A stretch of 64,000 nt of DNA, from assembly GCA_035702665.1 (NCBI GenBank), contig DASSQD010000138.1, positions 123,478 through 187,477 on the forward strand. Reading direction: 5' to 3'. The notes below the pieces were generated by a model that saw nothing but the letters and a program-made list of their open reading frames with translations, ran no database searches and was not told the origin of the DNA. A program made the translations under genes and the position numbers. Shown here in pieces: positions 29,087-36,748 of the stretch. Every line of letters starts with the position of its first letter. Positions within the stretch are counted from its first letter, which is position 1. Source of the DNA: VBDM01 sp035702665. GTDB lineage: Bacteria > Pseudomonadota > Gammaproteobacteria > Burkholderiales > SG8-39.

Positions 29087-30553
29087 GTGAAAATAGGCCT
29101 CGACTTCCCTCGCAGCTACTATCCGAGATCGTTTCTCGGGCTGCTGCTGCTCGCCTTCCTGCTGGTTGCCGCGCCGCTCGTCATCGCCTTCTACAACGCG
29201 GCGGTGTACGTCGAGCAGCTCGCGGGCCAGAGCCAGACCGCGGTGTCGCAGGCGGCGCAGGCGTCCCGGGGCAGCCGTCTCCTGGTCGAACAGACCACCG
29301 CCCTCGAGCGCGTCGTGCGCCAGTACGTCATCCTCGACGACGAGGAGCTACTCAGTGACTACTCCCGCCTGAGGACCAATTTCAAGGCGAACACCAGCGA
29401 GCTGTCGCTGCAACCTCTCGACGAAGCGCAGCTCGCCGAGCTCAACAGAACTATCGATATGGAGCAGGCGCTGTACGAGCGTCTGCTCCACAAGCCGACC
29501 ACCCGGCAGGAAAAGACTCTCCTCGTCAGCGGCTACATGGAGCTGTCGGACTCGGCGCGCAACGTGCTCGACACGAGCAACGCCCTGATCGACCGCGAGG
29601 TGGAATCGATGCGCCGCACCGGGGCGCAGGCGCAGCGCATCCTCTGGCTGCAGCTTGCGGCGACGATTCCCTTGGGCGTGCTGCTGGCGGTCGGTGTCAC
29701 CATCTTCATCGCCAGGCCGATCCGCCAGCTCGATCAGGAGATCCGGCGCCTCGGGGCAGGCGAGTTCGAGGGCGAGGTCCAGGTCGTCGGGCCCGCCGAC
29801 CTGAAGTACCTGGGCGACCGGCTCGACTGGTTGCGCCAGCGTCTGATCGAGCTCGAGCAGCAGAAGCGCCTCTTCCTGCGGCACGTCTCGCACGAGCTCA
29901 AGACGCCGCTCACCGCGCTGCGCGAGGGGTCTGAGCTGCTCGCCGAGGGCACGGTGGGAGCGCTGGCGCCGGGGCAGCGCGAGATCGTCGAGATCCTCAG
30001 GCAGAAGAGCTTGCAGCTGCAACGCCTGATCGACGACCTGCTCAACTATCATCGAGTGCAGGAAACCGTAGGGCGCCTCGATCTGAAGGCGGTGCGCTTC
30101 GATCGGGTGGTGGAAGAGGTGCTCGACGATCACCGGCTTGCGGTCCAGGCGAGAAAAATCCGCGCCGATCTGCGCCTCGACCCCGTCGCGCTGCACGCCG
30201 ACGAGGACAAATTGCGCGCCGTCACGGCGAATCTGGTATCGAACGCGATCAAGTATTCTCCGGACGAGGGTATGATCTCCCTGGCGCTGCGGCAACAGGG
30301 AGACGAGGTCGTGCTCGACATCGGCGACGCGGGGCCCGGAGTGCCCGTCGAGGACCGCGAAAGGATATTCGATTGGTTCTACAAGGGCGAACACGCGCCC
30401 CGCGGACGGCTGCGCGGGTCGGGCCTCGGCCTTGCGATCGCGAGAGAATTCGTCCTTGCCCACGGAGGACGGATCGAGATCCTTCAGGAGACCGGCCCTG
30501 GCGCGCATTTTCGAGTGACTCTTCCTTCCGGGACGGCGCCGCCCCAGCCATGA
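29087..30553 (+). CDS. glrK: Membrane sensor histidine kinase, GlrK (QseE) type
   Basis: This 488-residue kinase has an N-terminal membrane segment (about 17-38), a periplasmic helical sensor domain (about 40-185), a second membrane segment (about 186-208), HAMP, HisKA with His 269 in RHVSHELKTPLT, and HATPase (NLVSNAIKYSP, DAGPGVP, GSGLGLAI). It forms a three-gene operon with a lipoprotein and a sigma-54-type response regulator, the exact order of enterobacterial glrK-yfhG-glrR. The family senses envelope state and phosphorylates GlrR. The start is GTG at 29087; the stop overlaps the lipoprotein start (ATGA). Confidence 0.85.
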   Translation: MKIGLDFPRSYYPRSFLGLLLLAFLLVAAPLVIAFYNAAVYVEQLAGQSQTAVSQAAQASRGSRLLVEQTTALERVVRQYVILDDEELLSDYSRLRTNFKANTSELSLQPLDEAQLAELNRTIDMEQALYERLLHKPTTRQEKTLLVSGYMELSDSARNVLDTSNALIDREVESMRRTGAQAQRILWLQLAATIPLGVLLAVGVTIFIARPIRQLDQEIRRLGAGEFEGEVQVVGPADLKYLGDRLDWLRQRLIELEQQKRLFLRHVSHELKTPLTALREGSELLAEGTVGALAPGQREIVEILRQKSLQLQRLIDDLLNYHRVQETVGRLDLKAVRFDRVVEEVLDDHRLAVQARKIRADLRLDPVALHADEDKLRAVTANLVSNAIKYSPDEGMISLALRQQGDEVVLDIGDAGPGVPVEDRERIFDWFYKGEHAPRGRLRGSGLGLAIAREFVLAHGGRIEILQETGPGAHFRVTLPSGTAPPQP

Positions 30554-31047
30554 CCCGCACCGTCATCGTCCTTGCCTCGACCGTAGCGCTGGCCGCTTGC
30601 GCCAACCTATGGCCGGGGGTCGTTTCCGCGCCCGACGGCGATTCTTCGGCGCGCAACGAGCGCGAGTCGCGACAGGTCGTCGAGCTCATCGGCTACGCCC
30701 AGAAGGTGGCGGGCCTCGGGGCGGACGAGCAGCAACGCGAATTGAACGCTTCGAGCAAAATCTTCTCCAAGGATCGTGGCGCCTACGGGCGCGTCAGATT
30801 CGCGTTGCTGCTGTCGCTTCCGGGTACCGATTTCTGCGACGAGCCCAAGGCCGCGAGCCTGCTCGAGCCGGTGGTGGGGAAGGAAGCCAGGACGAGCCCG
30901 ATGCAGCAGTTTGCCGGACTGCTGTATGCGCAGTTGAACGAGCGCATGCGCGAGCAGCGTCGCGCAACGCAATACAAGGAGCAGCTCGACGCGCTGAAGG
31001 ACGTGGAGCGCAAGATCATCGATCGGGAGCAGGCACGGCCAAAATGA
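30550..31047 (+). CDS. QseG/YfhG-like lipoprotein between glrK and glrR
   Basis: This 165-residue protein has a lipoprotein signal peptide ending in ALAAC, with the lipidated Cys at residue 17. The mature part is mostly helical and charged, ending in a coiled-coil-like stretch (QYKEQLDALKDVERKI). In enterobacteria the gene in this position (qseG/yfhG) encodes an outer-membrane lipoprotein that interacts with the sensor kinase. Sequence similarity is low and this copy is shorter than the enterobacterial one, so I rely on position. ATGA overlaps on both sides tie it to its neighbours. Confidence 0.75.
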   Translation: MTRTVIVLASTVALAACANLWPGVVSAPDGDSSARNERESRQVVELIGYAQKVAGLGADEQQRELNASSKIFSKDRGAYGRVRFALLLSLPGTDFCDEPKAASLLEPVVGKEARTSPMQQFAGLLYAQLNERMREQRRATQYKEQLDALKDVERKIIDREQARPK

Positions 31048-32384
31048 GCAACATTCTTCTAGTCGACGACGATCCGGACATCCTCAAGCTGGTTTCCTTG
31101 CGCCTGGGCGCGGCGGGGCACGGCGTGCGGGAGGCGGAGAGCGGCGAGAAGGCTCTTGCGCTGCTCGCCGCGTCGCGCCCGGATCTGGTCATTACCGATC
31201 TCAAGATGGACGGAATGGATGGCCTTGCCCTGTTCGACGAAATACGCAAGCAGTCGCCGACTCTTCCGGTCATCATCCTCACCGCGCACGGCACGATACC
31301 CGATGCCGTCGCGGCCACGCGCCGCGGCGTTTTCGCCTTCCAGCCCAAGCCTTTCGACGGCAAGCACCTGCTCGAACAGGTCGAGCAGGCGCTGCAGTTC
31401 TCAGGAGTCGGACAGGGCGGAGGCGACGAGGACTGGAGACGCGACTTCGTGACCCAGAGCCCGAAAATGGAGAACGTGCTGCATCAGGCGCGGCTGGTCG
31501 CTCAGTCGGAAGCGAGCGTGTTCCTCCAGGGCGCGAGCGGCACCGGAAAGGAGCTGCTTGCGCGGTCCATACACCGGGCGAGCCGGCGCTCGCAGGGGCC
31601 TTTCGTGGCGGTCAATTGCGCGGCCATTCCCGAGAACCTCCTCGAATCGGAATTGTTCGGCCACCGCAAGGGCTCCTTCACCGGAGCGAACTACGACCAC
31701 AAGGGCCTCATCCCCACCGCGGACCAGGGGACCCTGTTCCTCGACGAAATCGGCGACATGCCCGTGGCGCTGCAAGCGAAGCTCCTGCGAGTCCTGCAGG
31801 ATCGGGAGGTGAGAGCGGTCGGCGCCACCCAGGGAACGCCCGTGGATGTGCGCATCATCTCCGCGACGCACCGCGATCTCGACGCGCAGATGAAGGAGGG
31901 GCGATTCCGCGAGGATCTCTACTACCGCCTCAACGTGGTTTCGCTCGACCTCCCGCCCCTTTCCGAGCGGCGCGAGGACATCGTTCCTCTCGCCACGCAC
32001 TATCTCAAGGCGACCGCGGCACGCTACGGAAAGGACGTGCACGCGTTCGCGCCCGAGGCTCTGCAGATGCTGCTCGCGGCCCCGTGGCCGGGGAACGTCA
32101 GGCAGCTCGTCAATGTGATCGAGCAGGTGGTCGCCCTGTGCGCTTCAGGGCTCGTTCCTGCTTCCCTCGTGCAGCAGGCGCTGAAGGAAGAGCCGGGCCA
32201 GTTGGCTTCCCTCGAGCAGGCGCGCGGGGCGTTCGAGCGCGAGTACCTGATCCGAATATTGCGCATGACCGGCGGCAGCGTGACCCAGGCGGCGAAGCTC
32301 GCCCGGCGCAACCGCACCGAGTTCTATAAGCTGCTCGAGCGCCACAAGCTCGAGCCGAAGATGTTCAAGCCCGAAAAGGCCTGA
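31044..32384 (+). CDS. glrR: Sigma-54-dependent response regulator, GlrR (QseF) type
   Basis: This 446-residue protein has a receiver (Asp 52 in ITDLKMDGMDG), an AAA+ sigma-54 activation domain with Walker A GASGTGKE, Walker B TLFLDEIGD, and a C-terminal Fis-type DNA-binding helix (GSVTQAAKLARRNRTEFYKLL). The sigma-54 contact loop reads GSFTGA instead of the common GAFTGA. It activates sigma-54 promoters from upstream sites. Two such sites and a perfect -24/-12 promoter follow directly downstream (32409-32569), which suggests control of the next gene. The start overlaps the lipoprotein stop. Confidence 0.9.
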   Translation: MSNILLVDDDPDILKLVSLRLGAAGHGVREAESGEKALALLAASRPDLVITDLKMDGMDGLALFDEIRKQSPTLPVIILTAHGTIPDAVAATRRGVFAFQPKPFDGKHLLEQVEQALQFSGVGQGGGDEDWRRDFVTQSPKMENVLHQARLVAQSEASVFLQGASGTGKELLARSIHRASRRSQGPFVAVNCAAIPENLLESELFGHRKGSFTGANYDHKGLIPTADQGTLFLDEIGDMPVALQAKLLRVLQDREVRAVGATQGTPVDVRIISATHRDLDAQMKEGRFREDLYYRLNVVSLDLPPLSERREDIVPLATHYLKATAARYGKDVHAFAPEALQMLLAAPWPGNVRQLVNVIEQVVALCASGLVPASLVQQALKEEPGQLASLEQARGAFEREYLIRILRMTGGSVTQAAKLARRNRTEFYKLLERHKLEPKMFKPEKA

Positions 32385-32408
32385 GCACGGCGCCCTTCAC
32401 CGCGCGCG

Positions 32409-32426
32409 TGTCGCTGCGGAGCGACA
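32409..32426. promoter_or_regulatory. GlrR-type operator, TGTC-N10-GACA (exact match)
   Basis: TGTC (32409-32412), ten bases, GACA (32423-32426) match the GlrR recognition pattern described upstream of enterobacterial glmY. The surrounding bases extend it to a 9-base inverted repeat with a 4-base centre (32407-32428). It is centred about 160 bases upstream of the predicted sigma-54 start site. Confidence 0.72.
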
Positions 32427-32473
32427 CGAAATGTCCTTTTCCTTCAGTTCGGTGTTCGACGCTCCGCAGTTGC

Positions 32474-32491
32474 CGTCGCCGTGAGGCGACA
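32474..32491. promoter_or_regulatory. Second GlrR-type operator, CGTC-N10-GACA (one mismatch)
   Basis: CGTC, ten bases, GACA: one mismatch from TGTC-N10-GACA. The inner GTCGCC/GGCGAC arms are perfectly inverted. Its centre is 65 bases from that of the first site and about 98 bases upstream of the predicted start site, a normal enhancer distance for sigma-54 activators. Confidence 0.65.
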
Positions 32492-32553
32492 CGTTCCGCG
32501 GCGCCGCGCTGTTCGAATGCGCCTAAGTCGTTGAAGCGCCAGGAAGCACGCTC

Positions 32554-32570
32554 TTGGCACGACCATTGCA
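32554..32570 (+). promoter_or_regulatory. Sigma-54 (-24/-12) promoter, perfect consensus
   Basis: TTGGCACGACCATTGCA fits the full YTGGCACGRNNNTTGCW consensus at every defined position, with GG of -24 at 32556-32557 and GC of -12 at 32568-32569. The predicted transcript starts near 32580, 34 bases ahead of the ATG at 32614. It lies just downstream of glrR and its two upstream sites. Confidence 0.85.
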
Positions 32571-32613
32571 AATCGCTGCCGGACCACTACGCATCGGAAC
32601 GAGCAACGAATCG

Positions 32614-33141
32614 ATGAATGCCGTTACGAACCACCAATCGAGGTCGATTCGGATGAGATCGCTCGTCGTGGCGGTCGCGTTGTCGGTCATGGTTGCCGTA
32701 CTGATCGGTCTTGGCGCAAAGAGCGGAATGCTGCCGGGCAAGCGCGCGCACGAAGACGAAGCGGCGGCGCTGCCCAGGGGCGAGTCCAAGCCGGGCGAGC
32801 CCGGGACTTGCGCCTTGTGCGGCACCATCGAGGCGGTCAAGACTGTCGAAGTCTACGACGAACCGAGCGGCGCGACAGGAGCCGCCGACCCCCGGAGCGG
32901 TGCCGACACGGCCGCCTCGGGCCCTGGGGGAGCGATCGCCAGCGGAGCCGCGTCGGTCCTCGATACCCTGCGTGGCGCCGTATCGGGAAGCGCGTCCGAC
33001 AGCGTGAGAAAGCACCTCGTCTGGCGGGTGACGTTGCGCATGGATGACGGCTCGTACCGCGCCGTTTCGCTGCCGAGGCCGCCTTCCTTCGCGGTCGGCG
33101 ACAAGGTCCGGGTCGTGGAAGGCCGCCTCGTCCGCGGGTAA
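32614..33141 (+). CDS. SlyB-like (glycine-zipper-derived) envelope protein
   Basis: This 175-residue protein has one N-terminal membrane segment (SLVVAVALSVMVAVLIGLG). It then has a CALCGTIEAVKTVEV motif like the C-x-x-C-G-x-V-E start of SlyB-type lipoproteins, a small-residue linker (GGAIASGAASVLDTLRGAVSG), and a terminal strand region (VTLRMDDGSYRAVSLPRPP, FAVGDKVRVVEGRLVR) that matches the SlyB C-terminus. The Gly-zipper is largely lost and there is no lipobox, so it is anchored by a helix instead. The ATG at 32614 fits the sigma-54 promoter, which would exclude the longer frame starting at 32554. It is predicted to be a GlrR target. Confidence 0.72.
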   Translation: MNAVTNHQSRSIRMRSLVVAVALSVMVAVLIGLGAKSGMLPGKRAHEDEAAALPRGESKPGEPGTCALCGTIEAVKTVEVYDEPSGATGAADPRSGADTAASGPGGAIASGAASVLDTLRGAVSGSASDSVRKHLVWRVTLRMDDGSYRAVSLPRPPSFAVGDKVRVVEGRLVRG

Positions 33142-33171
33142 GAACTGAGGTATAAGAATCTCTCCCTTTCG

Positions 33172-33588
33172 ATGAGAACACGAACGATGCCCCGCAGCTT
33201 CCGGATCCTCGCGCGCGCTCTCGTAGCCTGCATGTGCTTCGCGGGGCTGCCGAGCCGCGTCGCGTACGCCGAGATCATCGCCACCGACCGCGTCGACGCG
33301 ACGGAGCACGCGCGTCCCGCGCGGGCCTTCCTCCAGTCGCTCATCGACAGGGACGACGTGCGCGCCGCGCTGGAGAGCAAGGGCGTGACCGCCGAGGACG
33401 CGAAGAGCCGCGTCGCCGCGCTGAGCGACGACGAGGCCGAGCAGCTGGCCGCGAAGTTCGACTCCCTGCCGGCTGGCGGCGGGTTCGAGGCCGTGCTCTG
33501 GGTTGCCTTCCTCGTCTTCGTGATCCTACTCATAACGGACATTCTGGGCTTCACCAAGGTTTTCCCGTTCACCCGGCCGGCCAAGTGA
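33172..33588 (+). CDS. PA2779-family protein
   Basis: This 138-residue protein has a signal peptide ending at about residue 33 (SRVAYAE), a helical domain (RAFLQSLIDRDDVRAALESKG) and a single C-terminal membrane segment (LWVAFLVFVILLITDILGF). This matches the small PA2779 family, always found next to a PA2778-type peptidase. Function is unknown; the layout suggests a periplasmic domain tethered to the inner membrane. The downstream gene overlaps by 4 bases (GTGA). A TATAAG at 33151-33156 could be its -10 element. An ATG 15 bases downstream (33187) is an alternative start. Confidence 0.8.
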   Translation: MRTRTMPRSFRILARALVACMCFAGLPSRVAYAEIIATDRVDATEHARPARAFLQSLIDRDDVRAALESKGVTAEDAKSRVAALSDDEAEQLAAKFDSLPAGGGFEAVLWVAFLVFVILLITDILGFTKVFPFTRPAK

Positions 33589-34571
33589 TCCTCCCCTCTC
33601 GACCGCGCCGGCGTGTCGCCCGCCGCCTAACGGCGGCGGGCATCTTATTGCTCGGGCTCGCAGGCTGCGCTACGCCGCAGCTGCAGGCTCTGATGAGCAG
33701 CGAGTCGTCGCTTCCACAAAGAGCCGAGCTCGACGCCGTTCCGTTCTACGCACAAGAAGAATACCAGTGCGGTCCCGCCGCGCTCGCGATGGTGCTGGAG
33801 GCCGGCGGCAAGGCGGTCACGCCCGAGGCCCTGCGGTCGCAGGTCTTTATCCCCGACCGGCAGGGCAGCCTGCAGATCGAGATGCTCGCGGCGGCGCGGC
33901 GGAACGGCTTCGTCGCGGTCGAACTGAGCCCGAAGCTGCAGGATCTTCTCGCCGAGATCGCCGCCGGGAACCCGGCGGTGGTGCTTCAGAATCTCGCTCT
34001 CGACTGGGTTCCGGCCTGGCACTACGCTGTCGCGATCGGGTATGACCTGAAGGAGCAGCGGATCCTCCTGCGCTCGGGGACCGAGCGGCGCCTCGAGATG
34101 CCGCTGTCGACCTTCGAGCGCACCTGGCAGCGCGGCGGCTACTGGGCGATGGTCGCGCTGCCGCCGGGCCGTTTCCCCGCGAGCGTTTCCTCCGCCGACT
34201 ATCTCGTCGCGGTGACCCGCCTGGAGAAGGCGGGACCGCCCGAGCCGGCGCGGGCCGCCTATCAGCGCGCTCTGGAGCGCTGGCCCGATCAGTTCACCGC
34301 CCTCATGGGATCGGGAAACACCGCGTACCGCTCGGGGGATTTCGAAGGTGCCGAGCGCGCCTTCAGGCGCGCGACCGCGGTCTACCCGCGCTCGGCGGCG
34401 GCGCACAACAACCTCGCGCAGACGCTGGCCGATCTCGATCGCTACGACGAGGCGGCCGCCGAAGCGCGCGTGGCGGTGGGCCTCGGCGGGCCCCTCGAAG
34501 ACACTTCGATCCGCACGCTCGACGCCATCGTGAAGCGGACCGGCCGGGGAGAGCAGGAGTGGAACAAGTAG
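33585..34571 (+). CDS. PA2778-type C39-like cysteine peptidase lipoprotein with TPR
   Basis: This 328-residue protein has a signal peptide ending in a lipobox (LLGLAGC). A C39-like papain-fold domain follows, with the catalytic Cys in YQCGPAALAMVL and the His in AWHYAVAIGYD. Two tetratricopeptide-like repeats close the protein (PEPARAAYQRALERWPDQFTA, read as PEPARAAYQRALE and RWPDQFTA; then AERAFRRATAVYPRSAAAHN). C39 domains cleave leader peptides after double-Gly motifs, or act as inactive sensors. Here lipidation places the protein in the periplasm. Substrate unknown. It is encoded with the PA2779-type gene by a GTGA overlap. Confidence 0.85.
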   Translation: MILPSRPRRRVARRLTAAGILLLGLAGCATPQLQALMSSESSLPQRAELDAVPFYAQEEYQCGPAALAMVLEAGGKAVTPEALRSQVFIPDRQGSLQIEMLAAARRNGFVAVELSPKLQDLLAEIAAGNPAVVLQNLALDWVPAWHYAVAIGYDLKEQRILLRSGTERRLEMPLSTFERTWQRGGYWAMVALPPGRFPASVSSADYLVAVTRLEKAGPPEPARAAYQRALERWPDQFTALMGSGNTAYRSGDFEGAERAFRRATAVYPRSAAAHNNLAQTLADLDRYDEAAAEARVAVGLGGPLEDTSIRTLDAIVKRTGRGEQEWNK

Positions 34572-34597
34572 CTCCCTAGGTTTCGAGGGGTTCTAGC

Positions 34598-35572
34598 GTG
34601 ACAATTCATCGCGGGGCCTCCCCGCACAGCCTCGTGGCCGGCCTGCGTCAGATCGTTTCGCACGGCGCGGTCACCATACTCGCGGTGGCGATCGCCTTCT
34701 CGCTGCCCGGGTTCGCCAACTACATCCTCAACGAGTGGCTGCCGGGGATCGAGAGCAACGCGACGCTGCTGCTGGGGACCGAGATCGCTCTTGCGTCGAT
34801 CTTGGCGCTGATCTTCAACCTCGCCACGATCGCCTGGGATCACCGCCAGCGCGTTCTGACCGCAGGACTGGCGTCGCTGGTGCACGCCCGCAACGGCGAC
34901 GCCGGCTGGCTGGCGCGCCGCCGTGAGCGCGCGCTGGTGGAGCAGCTGACCACAGCGCGCGACGCCTTCGTGCTGACGCTGACCGGCTACGACACGCTGG
35001 TGGCGAAGGACAGCGTGCTGCGCCCCGTGATCGAGAAGGCCTACGAGATCCGCGTCATGCTGGTGAACCCGGTCGGCGAGGGCCTGCGCCTGCGGGCCGA
35101 GTCCCTGCCGTCGGAGGTCACGGTGCTGACGCTGCACACCGAGATCGAGGCGACCATCGGCGCGCTGTCGGCGCTGCGCAAGTACGGCAAGAAGGTGAAG
35201 CTCAAGTTCTACGACGAGGAGCCGTTCTGGAAGCTGGTCGTGCTCGGCGACTACATCTGGGTGCAGCACTGCCACAGCGGCTTCGTCGTGAGGGAGCAGC
35301 CCGAGTACGTGTTCGCGCTGCAGCACACCGAGCCGCGCCACGGGCTCTTCGTTCCCTTCTACATGATCTTCCTCAACGCCTGGAACGACACCCGGCATCC
35401 CGAGTACGACTTCGACACGAATGAACTCGTGTATCGCGACGCCGGCGGAAAGGAGACCGGGCGCGAGGTCCTGGGTGTGCCGATCGACGGCTCGGGCCCG
35501 AGGCTCTCCCCGCTTCCGGCTGCCGCGCAGGCGGCGCTGCTGCGCCGGCCGGAGCGCACCGCGGTCTACTAG
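34598..35572 (+). CDS. Membrane protein of unknown function
   Basis: This 324-residue protein has two N-terminal membrane segments (GAVTILAVAIAFSLPG and TLLLGTEIALASILALIFNLA), then a soluble domain with alternating strands and helices (EIRVMLVNPVGEGLRLRA, EIEATIGALSALRKYGKKVKL, FWKLVVLGDYIWVQHC). I do not recognise the family. The repeated strand-helix pattern vaguely recalls phospholipase-D-like folds, but I see no H-x-K motif, so I make no enzymatic claim. The start is GTG at 34598, 26 bases after the peptidase gene. Its TAG stop overlaps the convergent thyA stop through the bases CTAG. Confidence 0.7.
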   Translation: MTIHRGASPHSLVAGLRQIVSHGAVTILAVAIAFSLPGFANYILNEWLPGIESNATLLLGTEIALASILALIFNLATIAWDHRQRVLTAGLASLVHARNGDAGWLARRRERALVEQLTTARDAFVLTLTGYDTLVAKDSVLRPVIEKAYEIRVMLVNPVGEGLRLRAESLPSEVTVLTLHTEIEATIGALSALRKYGKKVKLKFYDEEPFWKLVVLGDYIWVQHCHSGFVVREQPEYVFALQHTEPRHGLFVPFYMIFLNAWNDTRHPEYDFDTNELVYRDAGGKETGREVLGVPIDGSGPRLSPLPAAAQAALLRRPERTAVY

Positions 35573-36363
35573 ACCGCGATCGGCGCCTTGATCGCCGGGT
35601 AGGGATCGTAGCCTTCCAGCGCGAAATCCTCGTAGCGGAAACCGAGGAGGTCCCTCGCGGCCGGATTGAGCCGCACGCGCGCCAGCGCGCGCGGCGTGCG
35701 TGACAACTGCTCTCGCGCCTGATCGACGTGGTTCAGATAGAGATGGGCGTCGCCGAGCGAAAGCACGAACTCGCCCGGCCGGAGGCCGCACACCTGCGAC
35801 ACCATCAGCGTGAGGAGCGCGTAGGAGGCGATGTTGAACGGAACGCCGAGGAAGATGTCGGCGCTGCGCTGGTACATCTGGCAGGACAGCCGCCCCTCGG
35901 CCACGTAGAACTGGAAGAGCACGTGGCAGGGCGGCAGCTTCATCTTGTCGATCTCGGCCGGGTTCCAGGCCGTGACGACGTGGCGGCGCGAATCGGGCCG
36001 CGTGCGGATCGATTCCACCACCCGGGAGATCTGGTCGATCGCGCTCCCGTCGGGCGCGGGCCAGCTGCGCCACTGCGAGCCGTACACGGGGCCGAGCTCC
36101 CCGCGCTCGTCCGCCCATTCGTCCCAGATCGATACGCCGTGCTCCTGCAGCCAGCGCACGTTGGTCTCCCCCTTCAGGAACCACAGCAGCTCGTACGCGA
36201 CCGACTTGAAGTGGACCTTCTTGGTGGTGAGCAGCGGAAACCCGGCGGCAAGGTCGAAGCGCATCTGCCAGCCGAAGGTCGACAGCGTGCCGGTCCCCGT
36301 GCGGTCGCCCTTCCTGTGCCCGTGATCGAGCACGTGGCGCATGAGATCGAGGTACGCTTTCAT
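35569..36363 (-). CDS. thyA: Thymidylate synthase
   Basis: The 264-residue length equals Escherichia coli ThyA. Seen: HRKGDRTGTGTLSTFG, WDEWADE, the active-site PPCHVLFQFYV (Cys 146-equivalent), QRSADIFLGVPFNIASYALL for folate and dUMP binding, and the ending FALEGYDPYPAIKAPIAV. It converts dUMP to dTMP with methylene-tetrahydrofolate. It is the last gene of a minus-strand run (sulfurtransferase, DUF2784, thyA), 7 bases after the DUF2784 stop. Its stop shares CTAG with the convergent membrane-protein gene. Confidence 0.98.
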   Translation of the reverse strand: MKAYLDLMRHVLDHGHRKGDRTGTGTLSTFGWQMRFDLAAGFPLLTTKKVHFKSVAYELLWFLKGETNVRWLQEHGVSIWDEWADERGELGPVYGSQWRSWPAPDGSAIDQISRVVESIRTRPDSRRHVVTAWNPAEIDKMKLPPCHVLFQFYVAEGRLSCQMYQRSADIFLGVPFNIASYALLTLMVSQVCGLRPGEFVLSLGDAHLYLNHVDQAREQLSRTPRALARVRLNPAARDLLGFRYEDFALEGYDPYPAIKAPIAV

Positions 36364-36370
36364 TTCGAAA

Positions 36371-36748
36371 TCATAGCGCGTTATCCGCGCGCGAAGGACG
36401 CGGAGGTATCACGCGCCACGCCCAGAGGACGGCGAGCGCGAACGCGAAATACGCGGTAGCGAATACCCATTCCGGAAAATCGTAGTAGAGCAGTCGGGCG
36501 ACCCAGCGCCCGATGAAGCTTCTTCCGGGGCCTCCGCCCCTCAGCATGTCCTCCCAGATCGTAAGAGGGCAGGTGATGCCGAGCAGCGCCTCGGCCGTGA
36601 CGAAAACTATCGCGGCGAGGTGCAAGATCCTGAACGTGCGGTTGCGAACCCAGCTCCAGCGCCGGGCGCCTAGGAGAATGAGCACGAACCCGCCGACGAC
36701 GAAGAGGACGAACAGCGCGTGAACGACGAGAACGGCATCGGCGATCAT
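36371..36748 (-). CDS. DUF2784-type small membrane protein
   Basis: This 125-residue protein has about four hydrophobic helices: ADAVLVVHALFVLFVVGGFVL (read as ADAVLVVHALF and VLFVVGGFVL), FRILHLAAIVFVTAEALLG with the family's conserved His and the following CPLTIWED, FIGRW, and ATAYFAFALAVLWAW. The pattern matches the DUF2784 family. Function is unknown. The ATG at 36748 overlaps the sulfurtransferase stop by 4 bases; a longer frame would run through that gene. Confidence 0.82.
   Translation of the reverse strand: MIADAVLVVHALFVLFVVGGFVLILLGARRWSWVRNRTFRILHLAAIVFVTAEALLGITCPLTIWEDMLRGGGPGRSFIGRWVARLLYYDFPEWVFATAYFAFALAVLWAWRVIPPRPSRADNAL

Noticed and set aside
32407..32490. Two hairpins after glrR, first read as a terminator or REP-type repeats
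   Set aside because: They lack a T-tract, and their spacing fits TGTC-N10-GACA operators ahead of a perfect sigma-54 promoter, which explains them better.
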